Shown here: in pieces, positions 1-4,855 of the stretch | How positions within the stretch are numbered: the first letter of the stretch is position 1 | Layout: each line of letters starts with the position of its first letter | DNA from: Patulibacter sp. | GTDB taxonomy: Bacteria; Actinomycetota; Thermoleophilia; Solirubrobacterales; Solirubrobacteraceae | Reading direction: 5' to 3' | Assembly: GCA_023268575.1 (NCBI GenBank) | Contig: JALRCL010000801.1 | Location: 1 to 5,596 of the forward strand | Length of the DNA: 5,596 nucleotides | Notes under the pieces: model-generated | Databases searched by the model: none | Seen by the model: the letters and a program-made list of their open reading frames with translations, nothing else | Told to the model about the DNA's origin: nothing | Translations under genes and position numbers: made by a program

Positions 1-1500
1 CTCATCGAGGACCTCGTCCGCGACCAGCAGGTCGAGACCGTCACGCTGTACACCAACGGGCCGTTCACCGATCTCTGCCGCGGCCCGCACGCGCCGTCGA
101 CGAAGCGGATCGGCGCGTTCAAGATCCAGTCGCTCGCCGGCGCGTACTGGCGCGGCGACGCGAGTCGCGAGCAGCTGACCCGGATCTACGGCACGGCGTT
201 CTTCAAGAAGAAGGACCTCACCGCGCACCTCGAGCGGCTCGAGCTCGCCCGGCAGCGCGACCACCGCAAGCTCGGCAAGGAGCTCGGGCTCTACCACTTC
301 AGCGAGGCGGCGCCGGGCTCGGCGTTCTGGACCCCCTCGGGCACCCGCGTCTTCAACGACCTCGTCGGCCTCAGCCGCGAGATGGGCGACGAGCGCGGCT
401 ACACCGAGGTGAAGACCCCGCAGCTCTACGACAGCTCGCTCTGGAAGACCTCCGGGCACTGGGACAAGTACCGCGACGACATGTTCCTCACCGCGACCGG
501 CGACGTGGCGACCGCGGCCGAGGAGGGCCGCGCGATCGAGCCGAACATGGGCTTCAAGCCGATGAACTGCCCCGGCCACTACGAGCTCTACCGGCAGACC
601 CGCTGGAGCTACCGCGACCTGCCGGTGCGCTTCTCCGAGCCCGGCCTGCTGCACCGCAACGAGCTCTCCGGCGCGCTGCACGGCCTGCTCCGCGTCCGCC
701 AGTTCTGCCAGGACGACGCGCACCTCTTCGTCGCCGAGGACCAGATCCAGGACGAGGTCACCGCCTGCCTGCGGTTCGCGCAGGACACGTACCGCCTCTT
801 CGGCTTCGCGGACGAGGACTTCACCTACGAGCTCTCGACCCGACCGGAGAACCGCCTGGGCTCCGACGAGATGTGGGACCGCGCAGAGGGCGATCTGCGC
901 ACCGCGCTGGAGGCCAACGAGCTGCCCTACGTCGTGCACGAGGGCGACGGCGCGTTCTACGGGCCGAAGATCGACATCCAGTTCCACGACTCGCTCGGCC
1001 GCTCCTGGCAGCTGGGCACCGTGCAGATCGACTACCAGGCGCCGGAGCGCTTCGACCTCACCTACACCGGCGCGGACAACGCCGAGCACCGGCCCGTCGT
1101 CCTGCACCGCGCGCTGCTGGGCAGCTACGAGCGCTTCGTCGGCATCCTCCTGGAGCACACCGGCGGGGCGCTGCCGTTCTGGCTGCAGCCGGTCCACGTC
1201 GCGCTGCTGACCGTGTCCGACCGCCACGCCGACGCGGCGCACGCGATCGCCGGCCGCCTGCGGGCCGCCGGGCTGCGGGTCGAGGTCGACGACCGCACCG
1301 AGACGGTGGGCCGCAAGATCCGCGAGGCCGAGCTGGGCAAGGTCCCGCTGATGGCCGTCGTCGGGGACCGCGAGGCCGACGAGGACACGCTGACGCTGCG
1401 CCACCACGGTGGCGAGGAGGACGCGGCGGCCCCGGTCGCCGACGTCGTCGAGCGGCTCGCCACGGCGCTCCGCTCCCGCGCGCTCACGCCCGCGGGCTGA
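1..1500 (+). CDS. thrS: Threonyl-tRNA synthetase, 5'-truncated by window edge
   Basis: Class II cytosolic synthetase that charges tRNA-Thr with threonine. The frame is open from base 1 to TGA 1498-1500 (499 residues visible). From recalled E. coli ThrRS numbering, about 156 N-terminal residues are missing: the TGS domain and the HxxxH part of the editing site. Visible in order: the end of the editing (SAD) domain with DLCRGPH (Cys26, His30), matching the E. coli Cys182 region; motif 1 around SGHWDKY; MNCPGH with zinc ligand Cys190; motif 2 RNELSGALHGLLRVR; DDAHLF with zinc ligand His241; STRPENRLGSDEMWDRAE; motif 3 with HRALLGSYERF (zinc ligand His369); and the C-terminal anticodon-binding domain from about LPFWLQPVHVALL, including GRKIREAELGKVPLM. 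The first internal ATG (382) is not the start. About 12 extra residues precede MNCPGH. All three zinc ligands and the class II motifs are present, so the enzyme should be active. Identity is very secure. Confidence 0.98.
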   Translation, partial: LIEDLVRDQQVETVTLYTNGPFTDLCRGPHAPSTKRIGAFKIQSLAGAYWRGDASREQLTRIYGTAFFKKKDLTAHLERLELARQRDHRKLGKELGLYHFSEAAPGSAFWTPSGTRVFNDLVGLSREMGDERGYTEVKTPQLYDSSLWKTSGHWDKYRDDMFLTATGDVATAAEEGRAIEPNMGFKPMNCPGHYELYRQTRWSYRDLPVRFSEPGLLHRNELSGALHGLLRVRQFCQDDAHLFVAEDQIQDEVTACLRFAQDTYRLFGFADEDFTYELSTRPENRLGSDEMWDRAEGDLRTALEANELPYVVHEGDGAFYGPKIDIQFHDSLGRSWQLGTVQIDYQAPERFDLTYTGADNAEHRPVVLHRALLGSYERFVGILLEHTGGALPFWLQPVHVALLTVSDRHADAAHAIAGRLRAAGLRVEVDDRTETVGRKIREAELGKVPLMAVVGDREADEDTLTLRHHGGEEDAAAPVADVVERLATALRSRALTPAG

Positions 1501-1535
1501 GCGACGCCGCGGGCGCGCGGACCACGTCGGCTCGC

Positions 1536-1579
1536 CCGGTCGGTTCGGGAGGGTGCCCGCGCCCTCCAGGTCCGACCGG
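1536..1579 (+). terminator. Two-part hairpin 3' of thrS, possible U-less terminator
   Basis: The stretch 36 bases after the thrS stop can fold into a long two-part hairpin. The outer arms, CCGGTCGG (1536-1543) and CCGACCGG (1572-1579), are perfectly complementary over 8 bp. After a 4x4 internal loop, the inner arms 1548-1555 and 1560-1567 pair over 8 bp (one G-T wobble) around the loop CCCG. No T-rich tract follows, so this is not a canonical intrinsic terminator. GC-rich hairpins without U tracts have been proposed to act at gene ends in high-GC Actinobacteria. Its position between thrS and the next promoter fits that role, but function is inferred. Confidence 0.45.
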
Positions 1580-1606
1580 CGGGCCACGGAGCCGGAGCCG
1601 GCCGGA

Positions 1607-1632
1607 TTGCCGGATCGGCAAGAACGATTGCC
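1607..1632. promoter_or_regulatory. Three-half-site operator candidate (TTGCC / GGCAA / TTGCC)
   Basis: Three 5-bp half-sites lie upstream of the flavoprotein gene: TTGCC 1607-1611, GGCAA 1617-1621 and TTGCC 1628-1632. The first two belong to a 6-bp inverted repeat, TTGCCG-GAT-CGGCAA (1607-1621). The second and third form another inverted pair with a 6-bp spacer. The outer two sit in the direct repeat GATTGCC (1605-1611 and 1626-1632), 21 bp apart, about two helical turns. The third half-site overlaps the predicted -35 box, a placement suited to repression. The natural candidate ligand is the XRE-cupin regulator encoded next to the flavoprotein. The repeats are visible directly; their role as an operator is inference. 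Confidence 0.45.
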
Positions 1633-1656
1633 ACCGCCGGAGACGTCGGTCACCGT
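1628..1656 (+). promoter_or_regulatory. Predicted promoter of the flavoprotein gene
   Basis: A -35-like box TTGCCA (1628-1633, five of six matches to TTGACA) is separated by 17 bp from CACCGT (1651-1656). The latter is a poor -10 overall but keeps the most important A2 and T6. Transcription would start about at the ATG at 1663, giving a leaderless or nearly leaderless mRNA. This agrees with the lack of a Shine-Dalgarno sequence at normal spacing; the nearest GGAG (1639-1642) is 20 bases from the start codon, too far. Confidence 0.4.
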
Positions 1657-1662
1657 CGGGGC

Positions 1663-2637
1663 ATGACCTCCGACGAGCTGCCCGCCGCCTGCGACGTCGC
1701 CGTGATCGGCGGTGGGGCCGCCGGGCTCAGCGCCGGGCTGACCCTCGCGCGGGCCGGACGCTCCGTCGTCGTCGTCGACGACGGGGCGCAGCGCAACCTC
1801 CCCGCCGAGGGGATCCACGGCTTCCTCACGCGCGAGGGGCTAGCCCCGGGCGAGCTCCTGCGCCTGGGCGCCGCCGACGTCCGCGGCTACGGCGGGCGCG
1901 TCGTCGCCGGCCGGGTCGCCCGCGCGAGAGCCGTGACGCCGGACGCGCCGGACGCCGTCGCCTTCGCGCTGGAGCTCGAGGACGGTCGTCGCCTGCGCTC
2001 CCGCCGGGTGATCCTCGCCGCGGGCCTGCGCGACGAGCTGCCGTCGATCCCGGGGCTGCGCGAGCGCTGGGGTCGCGACGTCGTGCACTGCCCGTACTGC
2101 CACGGGCACGAGGTCCGCGACACGGCGATCGCCGTGCTCGCCTCCGGGCCGATGGCCGCCCACGCGCTGCTCATCCGCCAGTGGTCCGACGACGTGATGC
2201 TCTTCCTGGACGGCGGGCCGGCGCCCGAGCCGCGCGACGCGGAGCGGCTCGCGGCGCGGGGGATCCCCGTCGTCGCCGAGCCGATCGCCGCCGTCGAGGT
2301 ACAGGACGACGCGATCAGCGGGCTGCGGCTCGCGGACGGACGGGTCGTCCCGCGCCGGACGGTCTTCGCGGTGGCGCGGATGGTCGCCCGGACCGACGTC
2401 GCCGAGCAGCTCGGCCTGCGCGCCGACGACCACCCGTCCGGCATGGGTCGTCAGGTCGAGGCCGACGGCTTCGGGCAGACCGTGGTCCCGGGCGTGTGGG
2501 TCGCCGGCAACGTCCGCGACCTGTCGGCGGCCGTCGTGTCGGCGCTCGACCAGGGCGTCCGCGCCGCGGCGCACGCCAACCACGACCTCGTGCAGGAGGA
2601 CGCCGAGCGCGCCCTCGCCGCGGCGATCGCCACGTGA
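1663..2637 (+). CDS. Thioredoxin-reductase-like FAD oxidoreductase with CPYC dithiol site
   Basis: A 324-residue flavoprotein of the low-Mr thioredoxin-reductase fold, predicted cytoplasmic. The N-terminal FAD dinucleotide-binding motif is VIGGGAAGLSAG (Gly16, Gly18, Gly21). VILAAGLRDELP (about 116-126) is the second FAD-domain strand. The redox-active pair is HCPYCHGHEVRD (Cys143, Cys146). The C-terminal FAD motif reads GVWVAGNVRD (277-286), with Asn where classical reductases have Asp in the GD motif. The second nucleotide-binding region (AVLASGPMAAHALL, about 157-170) lacks a clean GxGxxA, and the HRRxxxR NADPH-phosphate motif of TrxB is absent. It is therefore unlikely to be the housekeeping thioredoxin reductase. 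It looks more like the CxxC dithiol oxidase/reductase side branch that includes GliT- and HlmI-type enzymes. Substrate and electron partner cannot be read from sequence. It starts at ATG without an SD and probably forms a regulatory unit with the XRE-cupin gene 44 bp downstream. Confidence 0.9.
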   Translation: MTSDELPAACDVAVIGGGAAGLSAGLTLARAGRSVVVVDDGAQRNLPAEGIHGFLTREGLAPGELLRLGAADVRGYGGRVVAGRVARARAVTPDAPDAVAFALELEDGRRLRSRRVILAAGLRDELPSIPGLRERWGRDVVHCPYCHGHEVRDTAIAVLASGPMAAHALLIRQWSDDVMLFLDGGPAPEPRDAERLAARGIPVVAEPIAAVEVQDDAISGLRLADGRVVPRRTVFAVARMVARTDVAEQLGLRADDHPSGMGRQVEADGFGQTVVPGVWVAGNVRDLSAAVVSALDQGVRAAAHANHDLVQEDAERALAAAIAT

Positions 2638-2667
2638 GCGTCGCGCGCCGGACGCCGCCGCGGGCTC

Positions 2668-2673
2668 TACCGT
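2668..2673 (+). promoter_or_regulatory. Possible leaderless -10 box of the XRE-cupin gene
   Basis: TACCGT fits the TANNNT actinobacterial -10 pattern and ends 8 bases before the ATG at 2682. A transcript from it would begin at or just before the start codon. No -35-like sequence is visible at the correct distance, and no Shine-Dalgarno sequence precedes the ATG. It could be a second, internal promoter that lets the regulator be made separately from the flavoprotein. Confidence 0.35.
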
Positions 2674-2681
2674 CCGCCCCG

Positions 2682-3278
2682 ATGCCCGAGGAGGCCACGC
2701 CCGTCACCGAGACCGTGCGCCGGCGCCTGCGGGCCCTGCGCATCGAGCAGGGACTGACGCTCGAGGCGGTCGCCTCCCGCGCGGCGATCGACGTGTCGAC
2801 CCTCAGCCGGCTGGAGTCCGGCAAGCGCCGCCTCGCGCTCGACCACCTGCCGCCGCTGGCCGCCGCGCTCGGGACGAGCGTCGACGACCTGCTGCGGCCC
2901 GCCGAGCCGCTCGATCCCCGCGTACGGGGCGGCGTGCGCCGCTGCGCGGGCCTCGAGATGCGCGCGCTGAGCCGCCACCACGCCGGGATGGGGCTCCAGG
3001 CGTTCAAGATGACGATCGACCGCGAGCGGATCGATCCGCCCACCGAGCTCCCCGTCCACCCCGGTCACGAGTGGCTCTACGTCCTCCACGGCCGGCTGCG
3101 CCTGCTGCTCGGCGAGCAGGACCTCGTGATCGAGCCGGGGGAGGCCGTGGAGTTCAGCACCCTCGAGCCGCACTGGTTCGGCGCCGTGGACGGCCCGGTC
3201 GAGGCGATCGCGATCTTCGGGCCCGACGGCGAGCGCGTCCACCTGCGCGACGGCGTCGCCGTCGATCAGGCGGCGTAG
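2682..3278 (+). CDS. XRE-family HTH transcriptional regulator with C-terminal cupin domain
   Basis: A 198-residue cytoplasmic DNA-binding protein. Residues about 11-71 form an XRE/Cro-type helix-turn-helix: VRRRLRALRIEQGLTLEAVA, then the recognition segment DVSTLSRLESGKRRLALDHL and the typical ending ALGTSVDDLL. Residues about 105-180 form a single cupin barrel with HPGHEWLYVLHG (His126, His129, Glu130) and IEPGEAVEFSTLEPHWFG (Pro152-Gly153, His164). The two His in the first motif and the His in the second could bind a metal or hold a small ligand. This domain pair is a common bacterial regulator class in which the cupin senses a metabolite; the ligand here is unknown. ATG 2682 is preferred because the HTH then begins at the usual distance. 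An in-frame GTG at 2634 overlaps the upstream TGA (GTGA) and would add 16 residues with translational coupling. The 3' end overlaps the opposing kinase gene by 13 bp. Its likely targets are the adjacent flavoprotein promoter and its own. Confidence 0.94.
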   Translation: MPEEATPVTETVRRRLRALRIEQGLTLEAVASRAAIDVSTLSRLESGKRRLALDHLPPLAAALGTSVDDLLRPAEPLDPRVRGGVRRCAGLEMRALSRHHAGMGLQAFKMTIDRERIDPPTELPVHPGHEWLYVLHGRLRLLLGEQDLVIEPGEAVEFSTLEPHWFGAVDGPVEAIAIFGPDGERVHLRDGVAVDQAA

Positions 3279-4168
3279 CGGCGGAGCGTCGCGAGCGCCC
3301 GGTCGCCGTAGCCGCCGCCGAACAGCGCGGCGTGCACGAGCAGCGGCGCGAGCTGCCAGAGCGCGACGCGGTCCTCGGCGCCGGCGGCCAGCGGCGCGCG
3401 CTCCTCGTACGCGGCGCGGAACGCCGACCCCGGGCCGTAGCCGCTGCCGAACAGCCGCAGCATCGCCAGGTCGACCTCGCGGTGACCGCCGTGCGCCGCC
3501 GGATCGACGAGCCACGGCGCGCCGTCGCGATCGACGTGGACGTTGCCGACCCAGAGGTCGCCGTGCAGCCGCGCGGGCGGCTCGGGCGGGCCCGCGAGCT
3601 CGGGCAGGCGCTCCGCGAGCCGCTCCAGCAACGCGGTGGCCGCAGGGTCCAGCGCGCCGCGCGCGACGGCGAGCCGGACGAGCGGGGCGAGCCGGCGCTC
3701 GAGCAGGAACGTCGGCCAGTCGGGCGCCGGGGCGTCGGGCAGCGCGAGCGGCCCGAGCAGCAGCTGCGGGGACCCGCTGCCGAACGAGGGCGCGCCGGCG
3801 GCGTGCAGCGCCGCGAGGCCCCGACCGAGGCGCTCGGCCGTGCTCGGGCGGGCCCGCCCCGGGTCGACCCACTCCAGTGCGAGGAACGGCGGGCCCTGGC
3901 CGTCCGGCTCCCCGACCGCCAGCACCGCAGGCACCGGCAGCGCGCCCGCGTCGGCCAGCCACCGCAGCCCGGCCGCCTCGGCGGCGTAGGCGCCGGGGCG
4001 CGCATCGCGCGCGGACTTCACGAAGCACCGCGCCCCGCCGTCGCCCTCGGCCAGGAACGCCTCGTTCAGGTCGCCGCCCGGGACGGGGCGCAGCGCGCGG
4101 ACTGGGCGGCCGAGCGCGGCGCCGAGGGCGACCCCGAGGGCCGCGCGGTCGACGGCCGCGCCGCTCAC
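3266..4168 (-). CDS. Fructosamine-3-kinase family protein (ketoamine kinase)
   Basis: A 300-residue cytosolic kinase with the aminoglycoside-phosphotransferase-like fold, about the usual length for the family. Family members phosphorylate the sugar part of protein-bound ketoamines so that the adduct becomes unstable and leaves. Many bacterial members prefer ribulosamine or erythrulosamine to fructosamine. Visible: VPGGDLNEAFLAE (about 29-41, nucleotide-loop region), FVK with the likely ATP-binding Lys51, FLALEWVD hinge (95-102), the catalytic loop LHGDLWVGN (Asp204, Asn209), metal-binding VDPAAHGGHREVDLAMLRLFG (Asp222), and C-terminal LLVHAALFGGGY. The last three are diagnostic and separate it from aminoglycoside or choline kinases. 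The start is GTG at 4168-4166, overlapping the TGA of the upstream phosphatase gene as GTGA, so translation is probably coupled and the two proteins co-produced. The 3' end overlaps the convergent regulator gene by 13 bp. Exact sugar preference cannot be read from sequence. Confidence 0.95.
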   Translation of the reverse strand: MSGAAVDRAALGVALGAALGRPVRALRPVPGGDLNEAFLAEGDGGARCFVKSARDARPGAYAAEAAGLRWLADAGALPVPAVLAVGEPDGQGPPFLALEWVDPGRARPSTAERLGRGLAALHAAGAPSFGSGSPQLLLGPLALPDAPAPDWPTFLLERRLAPLVRLAVARGALDPAATALLERLAERLPELAGPPEPPARLHGDLWVGNVHVDRDGAPWLVDPAAHGGHREVDLAMLRLFGSGYGPGSAFRAAYEERAPLAAGAEDRVALWQLAPLLVHAALFGGGYGDRALATLRRYAA

Positions 4169-4641
4169 GCGCGCGTCCGGACCTCCGCCAGCAGCCCCCG
4201 GCAGGCGGCGTCGACGAGGTCCAGGACGTCCTCGAATCCGCGCGGCCCCCCGTGGTACGGGTCGGGCACGTCGAGGTCGCCGTCCCGTGCCGCCGCGGCG
4301 TCGAACTCCCGCAGGAGCCGGACCTTCGCCGCCGCGTCGTCGTCCGGCGCCAGCGCGCGGAGGTCGGCGGCGTTCTGGCGGTCCATGGCCAGCAGCAGGT
4401 CGAACCGCTCGAAGTCCGCCTCGGTCACCTGGCGCGCCCGGCTCGTGAGCTCGATCCCGCGCTCGGCTGCTGCCGCCTGCGACCGTGGATCGGCCGGATG
4501 CCCGACGTGCCAGCTGCCGGTGCCGGCGGAGTCCACGTGGACGCGGTGATCGAGGCCGGCGTCGGCGAGGAGGCCGGCCATCACGGCCTCCGCGGTCGGC
4601 GAGCGGCAGATGTTCCCGAGGCAGACGAAGAGCAGCTCCAC
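4165..4641 (-). CDS. Low-molecular-weight protein-tyrosine-phosphatase family protein
   Basis: A 158-residue cytosolic phosphatase, the normal length for the family. The active-site loop at the extreme N terminus is CLGNICRS, matching CX5R(S/T): nucleophile Cys7, neighbouring Cys12, Arg13 and Ser14. AGTGSWHVGHPAD (39-51) carries the Trp near the active site, and the general-acid motif VPDPYHGG (Asp127) is intact, so catalysis is expected. The start is GTG at 4641-4639; the active-site loop begins six residues later as in the family, which fixes the start. The family acts on phosphotyrosine. However, the GTGA overlap with the downstream ketoamine-kinase gene suggests another role: members encoded beside such kinases have been reported to dephosphorylate ribulosamine-5-phosphate or erythrulosamine-4-phosphate. 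I therefore favour a role with the kinase, while a phosphotyrosine or arsenate-reductase-like role cannot be excluded. Transcription probably starts at the GTG itself. Confidence 0.95.
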   Translation of the reverse strand: MELLFVCLGNICRSPTAEAVMAGLLADAGLDHRVHVDSAGTGSWHVGHPADPRSQAAAAERGIELTSRARQVTEADFERFDLLLAMDRQNAADLRALAPDDDAAAKVRLLREFDAAAARDGDLDVPDPYHGGPRGFEDVLDLVDAACRGLLAEVRTRA

Positions 4642-4647
4642 GGGTGC

Positions 4648-4653
4648 AGCCTA
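4648..4653 (-). promoter_or_regulatory. Leaderless -10 box for the phosphatase-kinase pair
   Basis: On the minus strand the sequence is TAGGCT-GCACCC-GTG. TAGGCT fits TANNNT and ends 6 bases before the GTG, which puts the transcription start on the start codon. No Shine-Dalgarno sequence is present. No convincing -35 box is visible, as is common for actinobacterial promoters. Confidence 0.45.
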
Positions 4654-4671
4654 GGGCGCGCGCCGACCGGC

Positions 4672-4758
4672 CGGCCGGGGGCGCCCCGGCCGCGACGCAC
4701 GAGGTGGGCGCTCGCTCCCGGGGCGGCGCTCGGCGGGGTGGTCCGCCACCCGTCGCCG
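4672..4758. other. Two GC hairpins in the divergent phosphatase/infC gap
   Basis: The gap between the phosphatase start and infC (4642-4855) holds no gene I can support. Its middle has two strong inverted repeats. The first has 9-bp arms CGGCCGGGG (4672-4680) and CCCCGGCCG (4684-4692) around the loop GCG. In the second, GGGTGG (4736-4741) pairs with CCACCC (4746-4751), extended by CGGCG (4731-4735) with CGCCG (4754-4758) across a 2-base bulge. Both lie upstream of the two divergent starts, so terminators for these genes are unlikely. They could be protein-binding sites, a barrier to antisense transcription, or chance in GC-rich DNA. Confidence 0.35.
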
Positions 4759-4766
4759 GACACGGG

Positions 4767-4795
4767 CTGGCGCGCTGGCGACGAGCCGCTATGAT
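4767..4795 (+). promoter_or_regulatory. Predicted infC promoter
   Basis: TATGAT (4790-4795) matches the -10 consensus at five of six bases and opens a local A/T-rich island (about 4790-4819) that stands out in this DNA. CTGGCG (4767-4772) lies 17 bp upstream and matches the -35 consensus at three of six. The predicted start near 4802 would give an infC leader of about 54 bases. This is the best sigma-70-like promoter in the window, as expected for a ribosome-related operon. Confidence 0.55.
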
Positions 4796-4822
4796 CGGTT
4801 CCTTGTTTGCTAGCGATACCTC

Positions 4823-4842
4823 GCGCGCTCTGCGCCGCGCGC
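4823..4842 (+). other. GC stem-loop in the infC leader
   Basis: GCGCGC (4823-4828) pairs with GCGCGC (4837-4842) around an 8-base loop, giving six G-C pairs that end 13 bases before the infC GTG. This places a stable RNA stem at the edge of the ribosome landing site. Feedback control of infC by structured leaders is known in other bacteria (for example by L20 in Bacillus), but this short stem does not match that RNA. Its regulatory role is inferred from position. Confidence 0.4.
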
Positions 4843-4846
4843 ACAG

Positions 4847-4853
4847 CTCCTCC
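4847..4853 (+). promoter_or_regulatory. Anti-SD-like CTCCTCC where the infC ribosome site should be
   Basis: The seven bases just before the infC start (TAGTG context) are pyrimidines containing CCTCC. This is the sequence of the 16S rRNA tail, not its complement. The start therefore has no Shine-Dalgarno pairing. The site decides the start only indirectly: the GTG at 4856 is the sole usual start codon between the in-frame stop at 4811-4813 and the conserved IF-3 domain. Confidence 0.5.
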
Positions 4854-4855
4854 TA

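Noticed and set aside
1488..1497. Perfect 10-bp palindrome GCCCGCGGGC at the thrS 3' end
   Set aside because: It lies in coding sequence (Pro-Ala-Gly codons), has no loop or T tract, and is unsurprising at this G+C level; the hairpin at 1536-1579 is a better terminator candidate.
873..2681. Long plus-strand open frame running through thrS and the flavoprotein into the regulator frame
   Set aside because: It is a GC-rich shadow: the translation is dominated by Arg, Ala, Pro and Gly with no recognisable domain until the HTH after 2682. Only 2682-3278 (or from 2634) is real coding.
2667..4028. Minus-strand 453-residue open frame
   Set aside because: It overlaps the kinase and regulator genes in other frames, is Arg/Ala/Gly-rich and contains no family motif. 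The kinase frame on the same strand carries all the conserved motifs.
4165..4641. Arsenate reductase (ArsC, LMW-PTP type) for the phosphatase-fold gene
   Set aside because: The DPY general-acid motif and TGSWHVG region fit phosphatases, the usual additional ArsC redox cysteines in the 80s are absent, and the neighbour is a ketoamine kinase, not ars genes.
3071..4794. Two long plus-strand open frames opposite the kinase and phosphatase genes
   Set aside because: They are antisense shadows of conserved genes with Arg/Pro-rich composition and no domains.
1501..4855. Recent mobile island between thrS and infC
   Set aside because: No transposase, integrase, terminal repeats, target duplication or tRNA fragment is visible, and base composition matches the flanks.
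4802..4855. Classical L20-type or T-box leader before infC
   Set aside because: The leader is only about 54 bases with one short stem; it has no room for the long pseudoknot of an L20 leader and no T-box sequence. Any T-box of thrS would lie outside the window.
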